Part shown: in pieces, positions 56,038 to 62,892 of the stretch | How the letters are laid out: each line of letters begins with the position of its first letter | Position numbering within the stretch: position 1 is the stretch's first letter | Assembly: GCA_009691855.1 (NCBI GenBank) | Contig: SIAI01000014.1 | Span: 1-64,000, forward strand | Origin: Planctomycetota bacterium | GTDB taxonomy: Bacteria; Planctomycetota; UBA1135; GCA-002686595 | Length of the DNA: 64,000 nucleotides | Direction of reading: 5' to 3' | The notes under the pieces: model-generated | Database searches by the model: none | What the model was told of the DNA's origin: nothing | Seen by the model: only the letters and a program-made list of their open reading frames with translations | Program-made: the position numbers and the translations under genes

Positions 56038-56904
56038 ATGCGCATCAGCGAGCTCTTCGGCCGCGGCCGGCCCGTGTTCAGCTTCGAGTTCTTCCCGCCC
56101 AAGACGGACGAGGCCGCGGTCTCGATGCTGGCCACGGTGAAGGACCTGGCCGAGATGCTGCAGCCCGACTTCGTGTCCGTGACCTACGGCGCGGGCGGCT
56201 CGACCCGCGGCAGGACGGTCGAGCTCGTCTCGCGCATGCAGTCCGAGCTCGGCCTGACGACCATGGCGCACGTGACCTGCGTCGGGCACACCCGCGCGGA
56301 GATCGCGGCGCTGCTCGAGCGCCTGGCGAGCCGCGGGATCAAGAACGTGCTCGCGCTGCGCGGCGACACGCCCGGCGGCGGCAAATTCGAGCCCACACCC
56401 GGCGGCTTCGACCACGCCAGCGATCTGGCCGCCTTCGTGAAGGAGCGCGGGCGCTTCTGCATCGGCGGCGCGTGCTATCCCGAGAAGCACCCCGAGGCGT
56501 CCTCGGCCGACGACGATCTGCGCTGGGCCAAGCACAAGGTCGAGTGCGGGGCCGAGTTCCTGATCACGCAGCTGTTCTTCGACAGCGAGGACTACTTCCG
56601 CTTCGTCGAGCGCGCCCAGGACGCCGGCATCCGCGTGCCGATCGTGCCCGGCATCATGCCCATCACCAGCGTCTCGCAGATCGAGCGCTTCACGCAGATG
56701 TGCGGGGCCAAGATCCCGGGCGAGTTGCGCGCGCGCCTGAAGCGCTTCGAGGAGGATCCCTCGGTGGTCATGGCCATCGGCATCGAGCACGCCATCCGCC
56801 AGTGCCGGCGCCTGCTCGAGGCCGGCGCGCCCGGACTGCATTTCTACACCCTCAACAAGAGCCACGCGACGCGCTCGATCTTGGCGGCGGTCAAGGCACT
56901 GTAG
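56038..56904 (+). CDS. metF: 5,10-methylenetetrahydrofolate reductase
   Basis: A 288-residue flavoprotein that reduces methylene-tetrahydrofolate to methyl-tetrahydrofolate for methionine synthesis. It has FSFEFFPPKTDEAA with the catalytic glutamate, VSVTYGAGGSTRGRT, HVTCVGHTRAEI, NVLALRGDTPGG and ITQLFFDSEDYFRF, ending HFYTLNKSHATRSI. Full length for the bacterial single-domain type. The ATG at 56038 follows an AGACTGAG purine patch. It is a single gene, convergent with the DUF6263-like gene 38 bp away. It shares the one-carbon pool with any true serine hydroxymethyltransferase, but the one in this window is far away and atypical. Confidence 0.97.
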   Translation: MRISELFGRGRPVFSFEFFPPKTDEAAVSMLATVKDLAEMLQPDFVSVTYGAGGSTRGRTVELVSRMQSELGLTTMAHVTCVGHTRAEIAALLERLASRGIKNVLALRGDTPGGGKFEPTPGGFDHASDLAAFVKERGRFCIGGACYPEKHPEASSADDDLRWAKHKVECGAEFLITQLFFDSEDYFRFVERAQDAGIRVPIVPGIMPITSVSQIERFTQMCGAKIPGELRARLKRFEEDPSVVMAIGIEHAIRQCRRLLEAGAPGLHFYTLNKSHATRSILAAVKAL

Positions 56905-56942
56905 ACTCCGCGACGGGTCGCGAAAGTTCGCTGCGCTTCTGG

Positions 56943-57863
56943 CTATTCGAAGGCCGGCGCGTGCGCAGTCAGGGCGACGATCTTCTGCTCGGTCTGGACC
57001 GTCATCTCCTGCGCGTTCTCGCCCATGGCGAGGGCGAGGTCGAGCACGCTCTTGGTGGAGAGCTCGAGCAGGTAGCCGCTGTCGAGCGCGACCAGCGCGC
57101 TGCCCAGATAGTCGGAGTCGTCGAGCGTGAACGACATCCCGCCGCCGCCGCTCGAATCGAGGGTGATCTCGCCGCTCAGCTCGATGCGCGCGCAGGCCTG
57201 CGCGCCGCGCTGCTCGAGGCCGACGAGCTTGTTCTCGCTGGTGAACTTGAGCGTGCCCAGCATCTCGGCCTTGAGCTCCTGCGTGCGCGGCCAGCTCGCG
57301 CCCACGGCGACCTTCGCGGGCGGAAAGGCGTTGACCTCGACCAGGCGCTTCAGGGCCTCGTCGCTGAACAGCCCGCGCACCGGTCCGCCCATGCCGGCCA
57401 TGGCGGGGCGCGCCAGGCCGAAGGCCCTGTCGCGCGCCTCGTTCAGGCCCTCGATCTTCGCCACGCGCCCGCTGGGTTCGATCTCGAGCTTCACGGTGGC
57501 CGCGGACAGGGTCGCGAACTGTCCGCTGATGTCGGGCGGGTTCTGCTGGGCGGCCTCGCCCGAGCGCGTGGAGTCGAAGTCCATCGGCAGCATGCCCGCG
57601 GAGGAGATCTTGAAGGCCTCGAAGCGCAGCTCGAGCGAGCCCACGCCGGCCGGCGAGACGGCCTTGACCTCCTGACGCACGACCATCGCGTAGGTGGTCG
57701 TCATCGGCCCCATCGGCGTCTTGAACTCCTGCTTCGACTCGCTGCGGTGGCGCTGCACGTCGCCCACCTTGCCACGCCAGCGCAGCTCGACGTCCTCGCG
57801 CACGGGCGCGGCGGAGAGGGACAGGGTGGCGAGGAGCAGCGCGCTCTGCAGCGTGAGTGACAT
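56943..57863 (-). CDS. Secreted DUF6263-like beta-rich protein
   Basis: A 306-residue exported protein: signal MSLTLQSALLLATLSLSAAP, then VELRWRGKVGDVQRHRSESK, an opening shared with planctomycetal DUF6263-type proteins. Beta-strand patterns follow (VKLEIEPSGRVAKIEGLNEA, AFPPAKVAVGASWPRTQEL, ARIELSGEITLDSSGG) and it ends with LELSTKSVLDLALAMG. The KVAVGASW motif recurs in this family. No catalytic residues are evident and the role is unknown. It is divergent from the protease gene, with paired inverted repeats between the two starts. Confidence 0.75.
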   Translation of the reverse strand: MSLTLQSALLLATLSLSAAPVREDVELRWRGKVGDVQRHRSESKQEFKTPMGPMTTTYAMVVRQEVKAVSPAGVGSLELRFEAFKISSAGMLPMDFDSTRSGEAAQQNPPDISGQFATLSAATVKLEIEPSGRVAKIEGLNEARDRAFGLARPAMAGMGGPVRGLFSDEALKRLVEVNAFPPAKVAVGASWPRTQELKAEMLGTLKFTSENKLVGLEQRGAQACARIELSGEITLDSSGGGGMSFTLDDSDYLGSALVALDSGYLLELSTKSVLDLALAMGENAQEMTVQTEQKIVALTAHAPAFE

Positions 57864-57943
57864 GGAGGTTCCGGGTAGGGGATGGAGTAGGAGCGCGCAG
57901 TCTAGGGAACCTCCGCTGCTCGCACGACCTACGGAAGTCGTGC
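57864..57943. promoter_or_regulatory. Inverted repeats in a divergent promoter region
   Basis: GGAGGTTCC at 57864-57872 is matched in inverse by GGAACCTCC at 57906-57914, and GCACGAC at 57922-57928 pairs with GTCGTGC at 57937-57943 around an 8-base loop. The first repeat touches the start codon of the DUF6263-like gene and contains its GGAGG ribosome-binding site, so pairing would hide that site. Either pair could be an operator or an mRNA hairpin. Confidence 0.4.
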
Positions 57944-58025
57944 CCTGTTGGAAACCGGTGCGCTCCTGCCGCCGTCTTCGGACCTCCTGCGCGAAGGCGG
58001 GCCGAGCAGGTATCCTCGTAGCACC

Positions 58026-58436
58026 ATGAAGCGGCGAAAAATGGGCTCGTTCACCGTCGATTGCGCTGTGGCCAACCTGCGCCACAGGAAGCGCTCGTTC
58101 ACCGTGCCGAAGCTGCTCCTCGACACGGGCTCCGAGTTCACCTGGGTTCCGGAGTCCGTCCTGCGCGAGCTCGGGATCGCGCCTGAGAAGAAGGATCTCG
58201 TGTTCCAGATCGCGGATGGGCGCACGATCACGCGTTCGCTCGGCCATGCCTGGCTGCGTGCTGGAGACTTCGAGACCGTCGCTGAGGTCGTCTTCGCTCA
58301 GCCCGGTGACCTCGCGCTGCTCGGAGCGCGCACCCTCGAGGGCTTCGGCGCGCGCGTCGATCCACGCGCGAAGCGCCTGGCGGCTTCCGGCCCGCACCTG
58401 GCCGCCGTCGGGCAGGCCGTCGGGCAGGGTGGATGA
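58026..58436 (+). CDS. Retropepsin-like aspartic protease
   Basis: A 136-residue single-domain protein with the aspartic protease signature LLLDTGSEFTWVPESVL (catalytic Asp in DTGS), a flap-like region (VFQIADGRTITRSLGHAWLR) and a second hydrophobic-hydrophobic-Gly block (LALLGARTLEGFGARVD). This is the length of a retroviral-type protease, which works as a dimer. Bacterial relatives have been shown or suggested to trim membrane or secreted proteins. No signal peptide is visible, so it is probably cytoplasmic. The next gene starts in its stop codon (ATGA). Confidence 0.88.
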   Translation: MKRRKMGSFTVDCAVANLRHRKRSFTVPKLLLDTGSEFTWVPESVLRELGIAPEKKDLVFQIADGRTITRSLGHAWLRAGDFETVAEVVFAQPGDLALLGARTLEGFGARVDPRAKRLAASGPHLAAVGQAVGQGG

Positions 58437-59464
58437 GGCGCCTCGTGCGCGCGGCCTGGGTCCTGTGCGCGCTGCCGAATGCGGGCGATCCCAGGCTGCC
58501 CCTCGACGGGCTCCCCGCGCAGCGCAGCGTCTCGTCCTCGTTCGACGCCGGTTGGGTGTTGCTCGCGCCGGATCGCAACGAGCTCGCCGGCGCGCTGGAC
58601 GTGCCCGCGCACTTCCGCCGCCTGACGACGCTACGCCACGACGACGAGGCGCCTGCGGGAGAACCACCCCTGCGCAATCTCGGCGACGTGCTCGCCTGGC
58701 TGCGGCCCGCGCCCGGCGCGCCGAGTGTGGACGAGCGCCTGGTCGAGTTCGCGCGGCGCGCACCCCTGCTGGCGGACGAACTCGGCTGGATCCTGCCCGA
58801 GCTCCTGCACGAGGCGAGCTATCGCGCCGCGAGCTGGAAGGGCAGCCGGGACTTCCGCGACGACGGCTTCCTCTCGCTCGCGGGCTGGTGGCCGTGGCAT
58901 CGCTACTACGCGCAGGGCGCGCGCTGGCCGGCCTTCGACTCCAGCACGAAGCCCACGGCCTATCAGGTCGCGACGCTCGTGTTCCATTCCGTGCCCGCGG
59001 GCCGCGGACCGCGCGACGCGGCCGACGCCCTGGCGCGGGTGCGCGGCGCCGCGCGTGGCTTTTCCGGGCGCGCCGAGTGGCGCGGGCTGTCCGCACGTCC
59101 CGCGGACGTGGCCTTCGTGCCCGAGTCGGTATGGGTCGCGCCGGCGGGCGACGCGCTCAGCTACGCCGTGCGCTGCGAGTTCACCAGCGCCTGGCTGCCG
59201 ACCTTCGTGGTCGAGGTACGGGAATGCATGCAGGGCGCGGCGCTGGTGGCCGAGTCGTACTGCGCGGACGGCTCGTTCCGCTTCTTTGCCGGGCGCGAGG
59301 AGTACCTGCCGGTGCTCGATTCGCGCGGCGCCTTCGTGTGTCTGCTGGCGCTCGGCACCTACGCCGTGGCCGAGATCCACGGCGATATCCTGCTGCGCGA
59401 GAGTCTGGGCAACGTGAAGGAGCAGGCCGAGCGCGCGCTCGAGGCGAGCTCCATTCCGCGATGA
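58433..59464 (+). CDS. Hypothetical protein in a coupled operon
   Basis: A 343-residue protein of unknown family. The N-terminus (MRRLVRAAWVLCALPNAG) may be a short signal. The body is rich in W, R and A with blocks WILPELLHEASYRAASWKGS, DDGFLSLAGWWPWHRYYAQG and FDSSTKPTAYQVATLVFHSV, and ends AVAEIHGDILLRESLGNVKE. No motif tells the reaction. It overlaps both neighbours by 4 bp, so it is translated with a retropepsin-like protease and a P-loop kinase; a shared function is likely. Confidence 0.75.
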   Translation: MRRLVRAAWVLCALPNAGDPRLPLDGLPAQRSVSSSFDAGWVLLAPDRNELAGALDVPAHFRRLTTLRHDDEAPAGEPPLRNLGDVLAWLRPAPGAPSVDERLVEFARRAPLLADELGWILPELLHEASYRAASWKGSRDFRDDGFLSLAGWWPWHRYYAQGARWPAFDSSTKPTAYQVATLVFHSVPAGRGPRDAADALARVRGAARGFSGRAEWRGLSARPADVAFVPESVWVAPAGDALSYAVRCEFTSAWLPTFVVEVRECMQGAALVAESYCADGSFRFFAGREEYLPVLDSRGAFVCLLALGTYAVAEIHGDILLRESLGNVKEQAERALEASSIPR

Positions 59465-59988
59465 AGCTCGTGGCCCTGGCTGGCTTGCCCGGGACCGGCA
59501 AGAGCACGCTCGCGCGCGCGCTGGCCGCCGCGCTCGGCGCGCCGCTCCTCGACAAGGACCGCGTGCGCGCGGCGCTGTTCGCGCCGGCGGAGATCGAGTA
59601 CTCGCGCGAGCAGGACGACCTCGTGCTCGCCTGCATCCACCAGGCGGTCGAGTTCCACGCGCGGCGCGCGCGCGTGCCGGCGGTGGTGCTCGACGGGCGC
59701 ACGTACTCGCGCGCGGAACAGGTGCGCGAGCTGCGCGCGCTGGCCGTGCGGCTGGGCGCGCCGCTGGCCCTCATCGAGTGCACGGCCGCGCCGGCCAGCG
59801 TGCGTGAGCGCCTCGAGCGCGACGCGCGCCAGGGCGCGCACCCGGCCGCGAACCGCTCGTTCGAGCTCCACGAGGCGCTGCGCGCGCGCGCCGAGCCGAT
59901 CGCGGGCCGAAGACTGCTGCTGGCCACCGACGCGCAGCCACTGCAGGAGCTCGTCGTCGCCGCGCTGGCCTTCGTGGAGGCCTGCTGA
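59461..59988 (+). CDS. P-loop nucleotide kinase-like protein (AAA_33 type)
   Basis: A 175-residue protein with a Walker A loop at the start (ALAGLPGTGKSTLARALAAAL), LLDKDRVRAALF, which resembles the substrate-binding DxxR of zeta-toxin-like and gluconate-type kinases, and VVLDGRTYSRAEQVREL as the Walker B region. It should phosphorylate a small molecule using ATP. The ATG overlaps the stop of the preceding gene. Lid arginines are present in ERLERDARQGAHPA. The substrate is unknown. Confidence 0.88.
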   Translation: MKLVALAGLPGTGKSTLARALAAALGAPLLDKDRVRAALFAPAEIEYSREQDDLVLACIHQAVEFHARRARVPAVVLDGRTYSRAEQVRELRALAVRLGAPLALIECTAAPASVRERLERDARQGAHPAANRSFELHEALRARAEPIAGRRLLLATDAQPLQELVVAALAFVEAC

Positions 59989-60090
59989 GGCCCTGCTGGC
60001 GTTCGAGAATCGTTGAGCTCGTGCCTTGGGACCCACGCGCGCGACCCCGGGCTCCGGTGCTGCGCGGCTGGCGGCCGATAGAACGGCCCC

Positions 60091-60939
60091 ATGGCCACCC
60101 GCAAGAAGTCCAAGAAGGTCAAGAAGTCCTCCGCGAGCAAGAAGCCCACGCGCCGCAAGGCGCGCTCGGAGAGCGGCAACAGCTCCAGCTCGGCCGCGCT
60201 GGTGTCCACGAGCACCACCTTCGTCCAGGAGCCGTCGCGCGACGAACCGCTCGCCAGCGCGCCCACGCCGCGCGCCCCGGTCCAGCGTGCTCCCGTCCAA
60301 CGAGCGCCCGTCCAACGAGCGCCGACCCCGAGCGCACCGTTCCCGAGTGCGCCCGCCTTCGAGCCGAGCGTCGCCGCGGAGAGTGCACCGGTCGAGAGCC
60401 CGCGCTCGTCGCACCTGGCTCCCGCGCTGCCGGCTCCCGGGCCGAGCTCGGCGCGCATCGTCAAGCACTCGCCGCCCAGCGCGGGTCAGGTGCAGCCGAG
60501 CGAGCCGCCGCCCGCGCCGAAGCCGGCGCGGCGCGCGTCGAAGGCGAAGCCGACGCCCAGCCCGCGCCTTCCGCTGCCCGACAAGCTCACCCAGGCGCAG
60601 ATCTACGAGACGCTGGCCGCGCTGCTCGTGCCCTATGCGCGGCACATGGAGTCGGAGATGCACCCCAAGCTCGGCTTCTGCCTGAAGGCGAAGAGCGCGC
60701 GCACCGGACGCGAGGCGCACTTCGGCGGCGTGCAGGCGTTGCCCGACGGCGTGGCCTTCCACCTGTTCCCGCTGTATTCCTATCCGGAGCTGCTCGAGAC
60801 CGTCAGCCCCGAGCTGTTCAATCGCATGCGCAGCAAGACGCACTTCCACTTCGAGGAGCTGAACGCGGGCATCCTCGACGAGCTCATGCAGCTCACGCGC
60901 GAGGGCTTCGAGCGCTTCCTGGCCGACGGCATGGCCTGA
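60091..60939 (+). CDS. Protein with a histone-H1-like basic tail and an uncharacterised C-terminal domain
   Basis: A 282-residue protein. Residues 1-27 are very basic (TRKKSKKVKKSSASKK then RRKAR), like bacterial histone-H1-type tails. Residues 28-165 are Pro/Ala/Ser-rich and disordered, including a three-copy VQRAP repeat. The last 115 residues are a folded domain: ETLAALLVPYARHMESEMHP, FHLFPLYSYPELLETVSPEL and ELNAGILDELMQLTREGFER. I do not recognise the domain. The tail could bind DNA or another polyanion. It is a single gene, convergent with the DUF1294 gene 23 bp away. Confidence 0.8.
   Translation: MATRKKSKKVKKSSASKKPTRRKARSESGNSSSSAALVSTSTTFVQEPSRDEPLASAPTPRAPVQRAPVQRAPVQRAPTPSAPFPSAPAFEPSVAAESAPVESPRSSHLAPALPAPGPSSARIVKHSPPSAGQVQPSEPPPAPKPARRASKAKPTPSPRLPLPDKLTQAQIYETLAALLVPYARHMESEMHPKLGFCLKAKSARTGREAHFGGVQALPDGVAFHLFPLYSYPELLETVSPELFNRMRSKTHFHFEELNAGILDELMQLTREGFERFLADGMA
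60280..60324 (+). repeat. Three 15-bp tandem repeats
   Basis: Three in-frame copies of a 15-base unit (GTCCAACGAGCGCCC and close variants) at 60280-60294, 60295-60309 and 60310-60324 code for the repeated VQRAP in the disordered segment of the H1-tailed protein. The last two copies differ by only one base. Copy number could vary between strains by slippage without shifting the frame. Confidence 0.8.
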
Positions 60940-60962
60940 GGCGCGGAGCCTAGCCGCGACGC

Positions 60963-61235
60963 TCAGCTCAGCCACCACCAGGCCCAGCCCGCGGCGTGCG
61001 CCAGTGCGGCCGCCAGCAACACGGCGCGGAACACCGGCTTCTGCGTCTTGTGGTGGAAGACGCGCAGGCCGAGGTACGCACCCCCGAAGCCACCCAGCAG
61101 GGCCAGGAGGTGCAGGCGCGCTTCGCTCACGCGCCGGCCGCCCTGGCGCGCTTGCAGCTTGTCGAGGCCATACAGCGCGAAGCCGGCCACGCTCAGCGCG
61201 GCATAGGCGAGCAACAGCGCCTGCGCTCGGCTCAT
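60963..61235 (-). CDS. DUF1294 small membrane protein
   Basis: A 90-residue protein of the DUF1294 family: LLLAYAALSVAGFALYGLDK, the conserved YGLDKLQARQGGRRVSE with its basic loop, LHLLALLGGFGGAYLGL and FHHKTQKPVFRAVLLAAALA. Three short hydrophobic segments are evident. Full length. Members are sometimes fused to cold-shock domains, but this one is alone. Function unknown. It starts 18 bp after the stop of the membrane glycosyltransferase gene upstream, so it is probably in the same transcript. Confidence 0.92.
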   Translation of the reverse strand: MSRAQALLLAYAALSVAGFALYGLDKLQARQGGRRVSEARLHLLALLGGFGGAYLGLRVFHHKTQKPVFRAVLLAAALAHAAGWAWWWLS

Positions 61236-61253
61236 CGCACGACCTCGCGGAGC

Positions 61254-62891
61254 TCAGCCACCGCGCATGCGCCGCGCGTAGGCCTCGAACGTGAGCCCGC
61301 CGTGCTCCAGGAGCACGCGGCGCAGCTCCTCGCGACAGGCGGAGCGCGGTGCGATCAGGAACATCCCGTAGCGTTCCGCCAGGTCGAACTCGTCGCTCAG
61401 GCGCGCGCAGAGTGGGATGAGCGTCGCGTACAGACGCGCGTGTCCCGCCTCGCGGACGTAGGGCACCAGGAGCACCTCGTAGCCCTCGCGCTGCGCGAAG
61501 CCGTAGGCGTTCTTGGTCATGGTCGTCCAGTCGTGAGCGATGCTCTCGGGCAGCGTGCCACCGCCCCGTGCGAGCTGGCGATACAGCTGCGGCCCGGCGT
61601 GCAGCTCGATGAGGTCGGGCGCGTGCGGCGCGAGGTCCGCTGCGGTCGGCGAGCGGCGCGTGAACTCGGGCGTGTTCAGGCCCCACAAGTCCAGGCACTT
61701 CCAGCGCGAGTAGTAGCCCAGGCGTCCAGCCTGGGTGAGGGCCAGCGTGCGCCCACACTCGAGGCGCGCAAGCTCGCGTCCGATCGGCGAGGCGGTCTGC
61801 AGCGGGAGCAGCGCGTTGGTCAACACGTGCAGGACCATGAACGGCAGCATGCACAGCAGGCTCGCGCCAGCGCAGGCGAGCCAGGCTCCGCGCCGCGCGG
61901 GCGGGTCACGGCGCACCAGCGGCAAGGCCAGGCAGGCCAGCACGAGCGGATACTGGAAGCGCTCGCCCACGTTCTGGGTCAGCTGGAAGGTCGAGTAAAA
62001 CAGCACCGGCACGAGCAGCAACGCGAAGGCGAGGGCGAGCACGCGCGCGCTCTCGCCCGCCGCGCGCGCGCGGAGCTTCCAGCCCGTGAGCACGAGCAGC
62101 GGCGAGAACAGCAGCACGTAGCGCAGGTTCAGCTGCAGCGCCCCCTTCTCGAACAGGCCGAGGAAGCTGCGCGAGCCCGACTTGACGTAGAACGGCAGCG
62201 GCAGCCAGTGCTCGAAGTACCACAATCTCCAGGCGAAATAGACCAGGCCCGGCAGCGCGAAGCAGCCCACGAAACGCCGCAGCGCGCGCGCGCGCTGCTC
62301 GCGCTCGAAGCACAGGAAGGCGGCTAACAGCGGCAGCGTGAACACCACGCCGTCGGGGCGGATCAGGCAGGTGAGCAGGCCGGTCCAGGCCAGCGCGGTG
62401 GGGCGGCGCTCGACGTACCAGCGCACCTGCAGCAGCACGAAGCAGCCGAACACGAGCGGCGAGAAGCCGACCACCGCCGCGCAGGTGCCCGGCAAGAAGA
62501 ACAGCCCGAAGGCGACGGCGCAGAAGAACCGTCGGTCCTTCGTGCCCGCCAGGCGTGCCAGCGTCGCCGCGATCGCGAGGTGCGCGCAGGCGGAGAGCAG
62601 CGTCGCCGCGAGATGCGCATCGACGCCGAGCTTCACGAATCCGCTCAGCAGCACCATCCACAGGAAGTCGGTGGCGCCCTCGGCCGGCGGGCCGCCGGGA
62701 TAGAAGGAGATCGTGCCCGTGTGGGCCAGATTCTCGCTGTAGCTGTAGAGGATCGCCGCGTCCTCACCCGGCCCCATCCAGCGTCCCACGAAGCCATAGA
62801 CTCCGACCAGCAGCAGGACGAGGAGCACCAGCAGCAGCGCCTCGAGCCCGCGCTTCGGACCGTCAACGGGCTCCGCGGCCATCGCGCCCAT
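61254..62891 (-). CDS. ArnT/PMT-like polytopic membrane glycosyltransferase
   Basis: A 545-residue protein with about ten to twelve membrane helices. The first outer loop carries GPGEDAAILYSYSENLAHTG, whose acidic residues match the GT-C catalytic region, and FYPGGPPAEGATDFLWMVLL follows. The pattern FDxxxxHxxPLPFY-like FEHWLPLPFYVKSGSRSF is typical of bacterial GT-C proteins annotated as glycosyltransferase 39 or DUF2029-type. About 170 soluble residues end the protein. It should transfer a lipid-linked sugar outside the membrane. ATG 62891 starts 1 bp after the mrp stop; a second ATG lies at 62882. Confidence 0.83.
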   Translation of the reverse strand: MGAMAAEPVDGPKRGLEALLLVLLVLLLVGVYGFVGRWMGPGEDAAILYSYSENLAHTGTISFYPGGPPAEGATDFLWMVLLSGFVKLGVDAHLAATLLSACAHLAIAATLARLAGTKDRRFFCAVAFGLFFLPGTCAAVVGFSPLVFGCFVLLQVRWYVERRPTALAWTGLLTCLIRPDGVVFTLPLLAAFLCFEREQRARALRRFVGCFALPGLVYFAWRLWYFEHWLPLPFYVKSGSRSFLGLFEKGALQLNLRYVLLFSPLLVLTGWKLRARAAGESARVLALAFALLLVPVLFYSTFQLTQNVGERFQYPLVLACLALPLVRRDPPARRGAWLACAGASLLCMLPFMVLHVLTNALLPLQTASPIGRELARLECGRTLALTQAGRLGYYSRWKCLDLWGLNTPEFTRRSPTAADLAPHAPDLIELHAGPQLYRQLARGGGTLPESIAHDWTTMTKNAYGFAQREGYEVLLVPYVREAGHARLYATLIPLCARLSDEFDLAERYGMFLIAPRSACREELRRVLLEHGGLTFEAYARRMRGG

Positions 62892-62892
62892 C

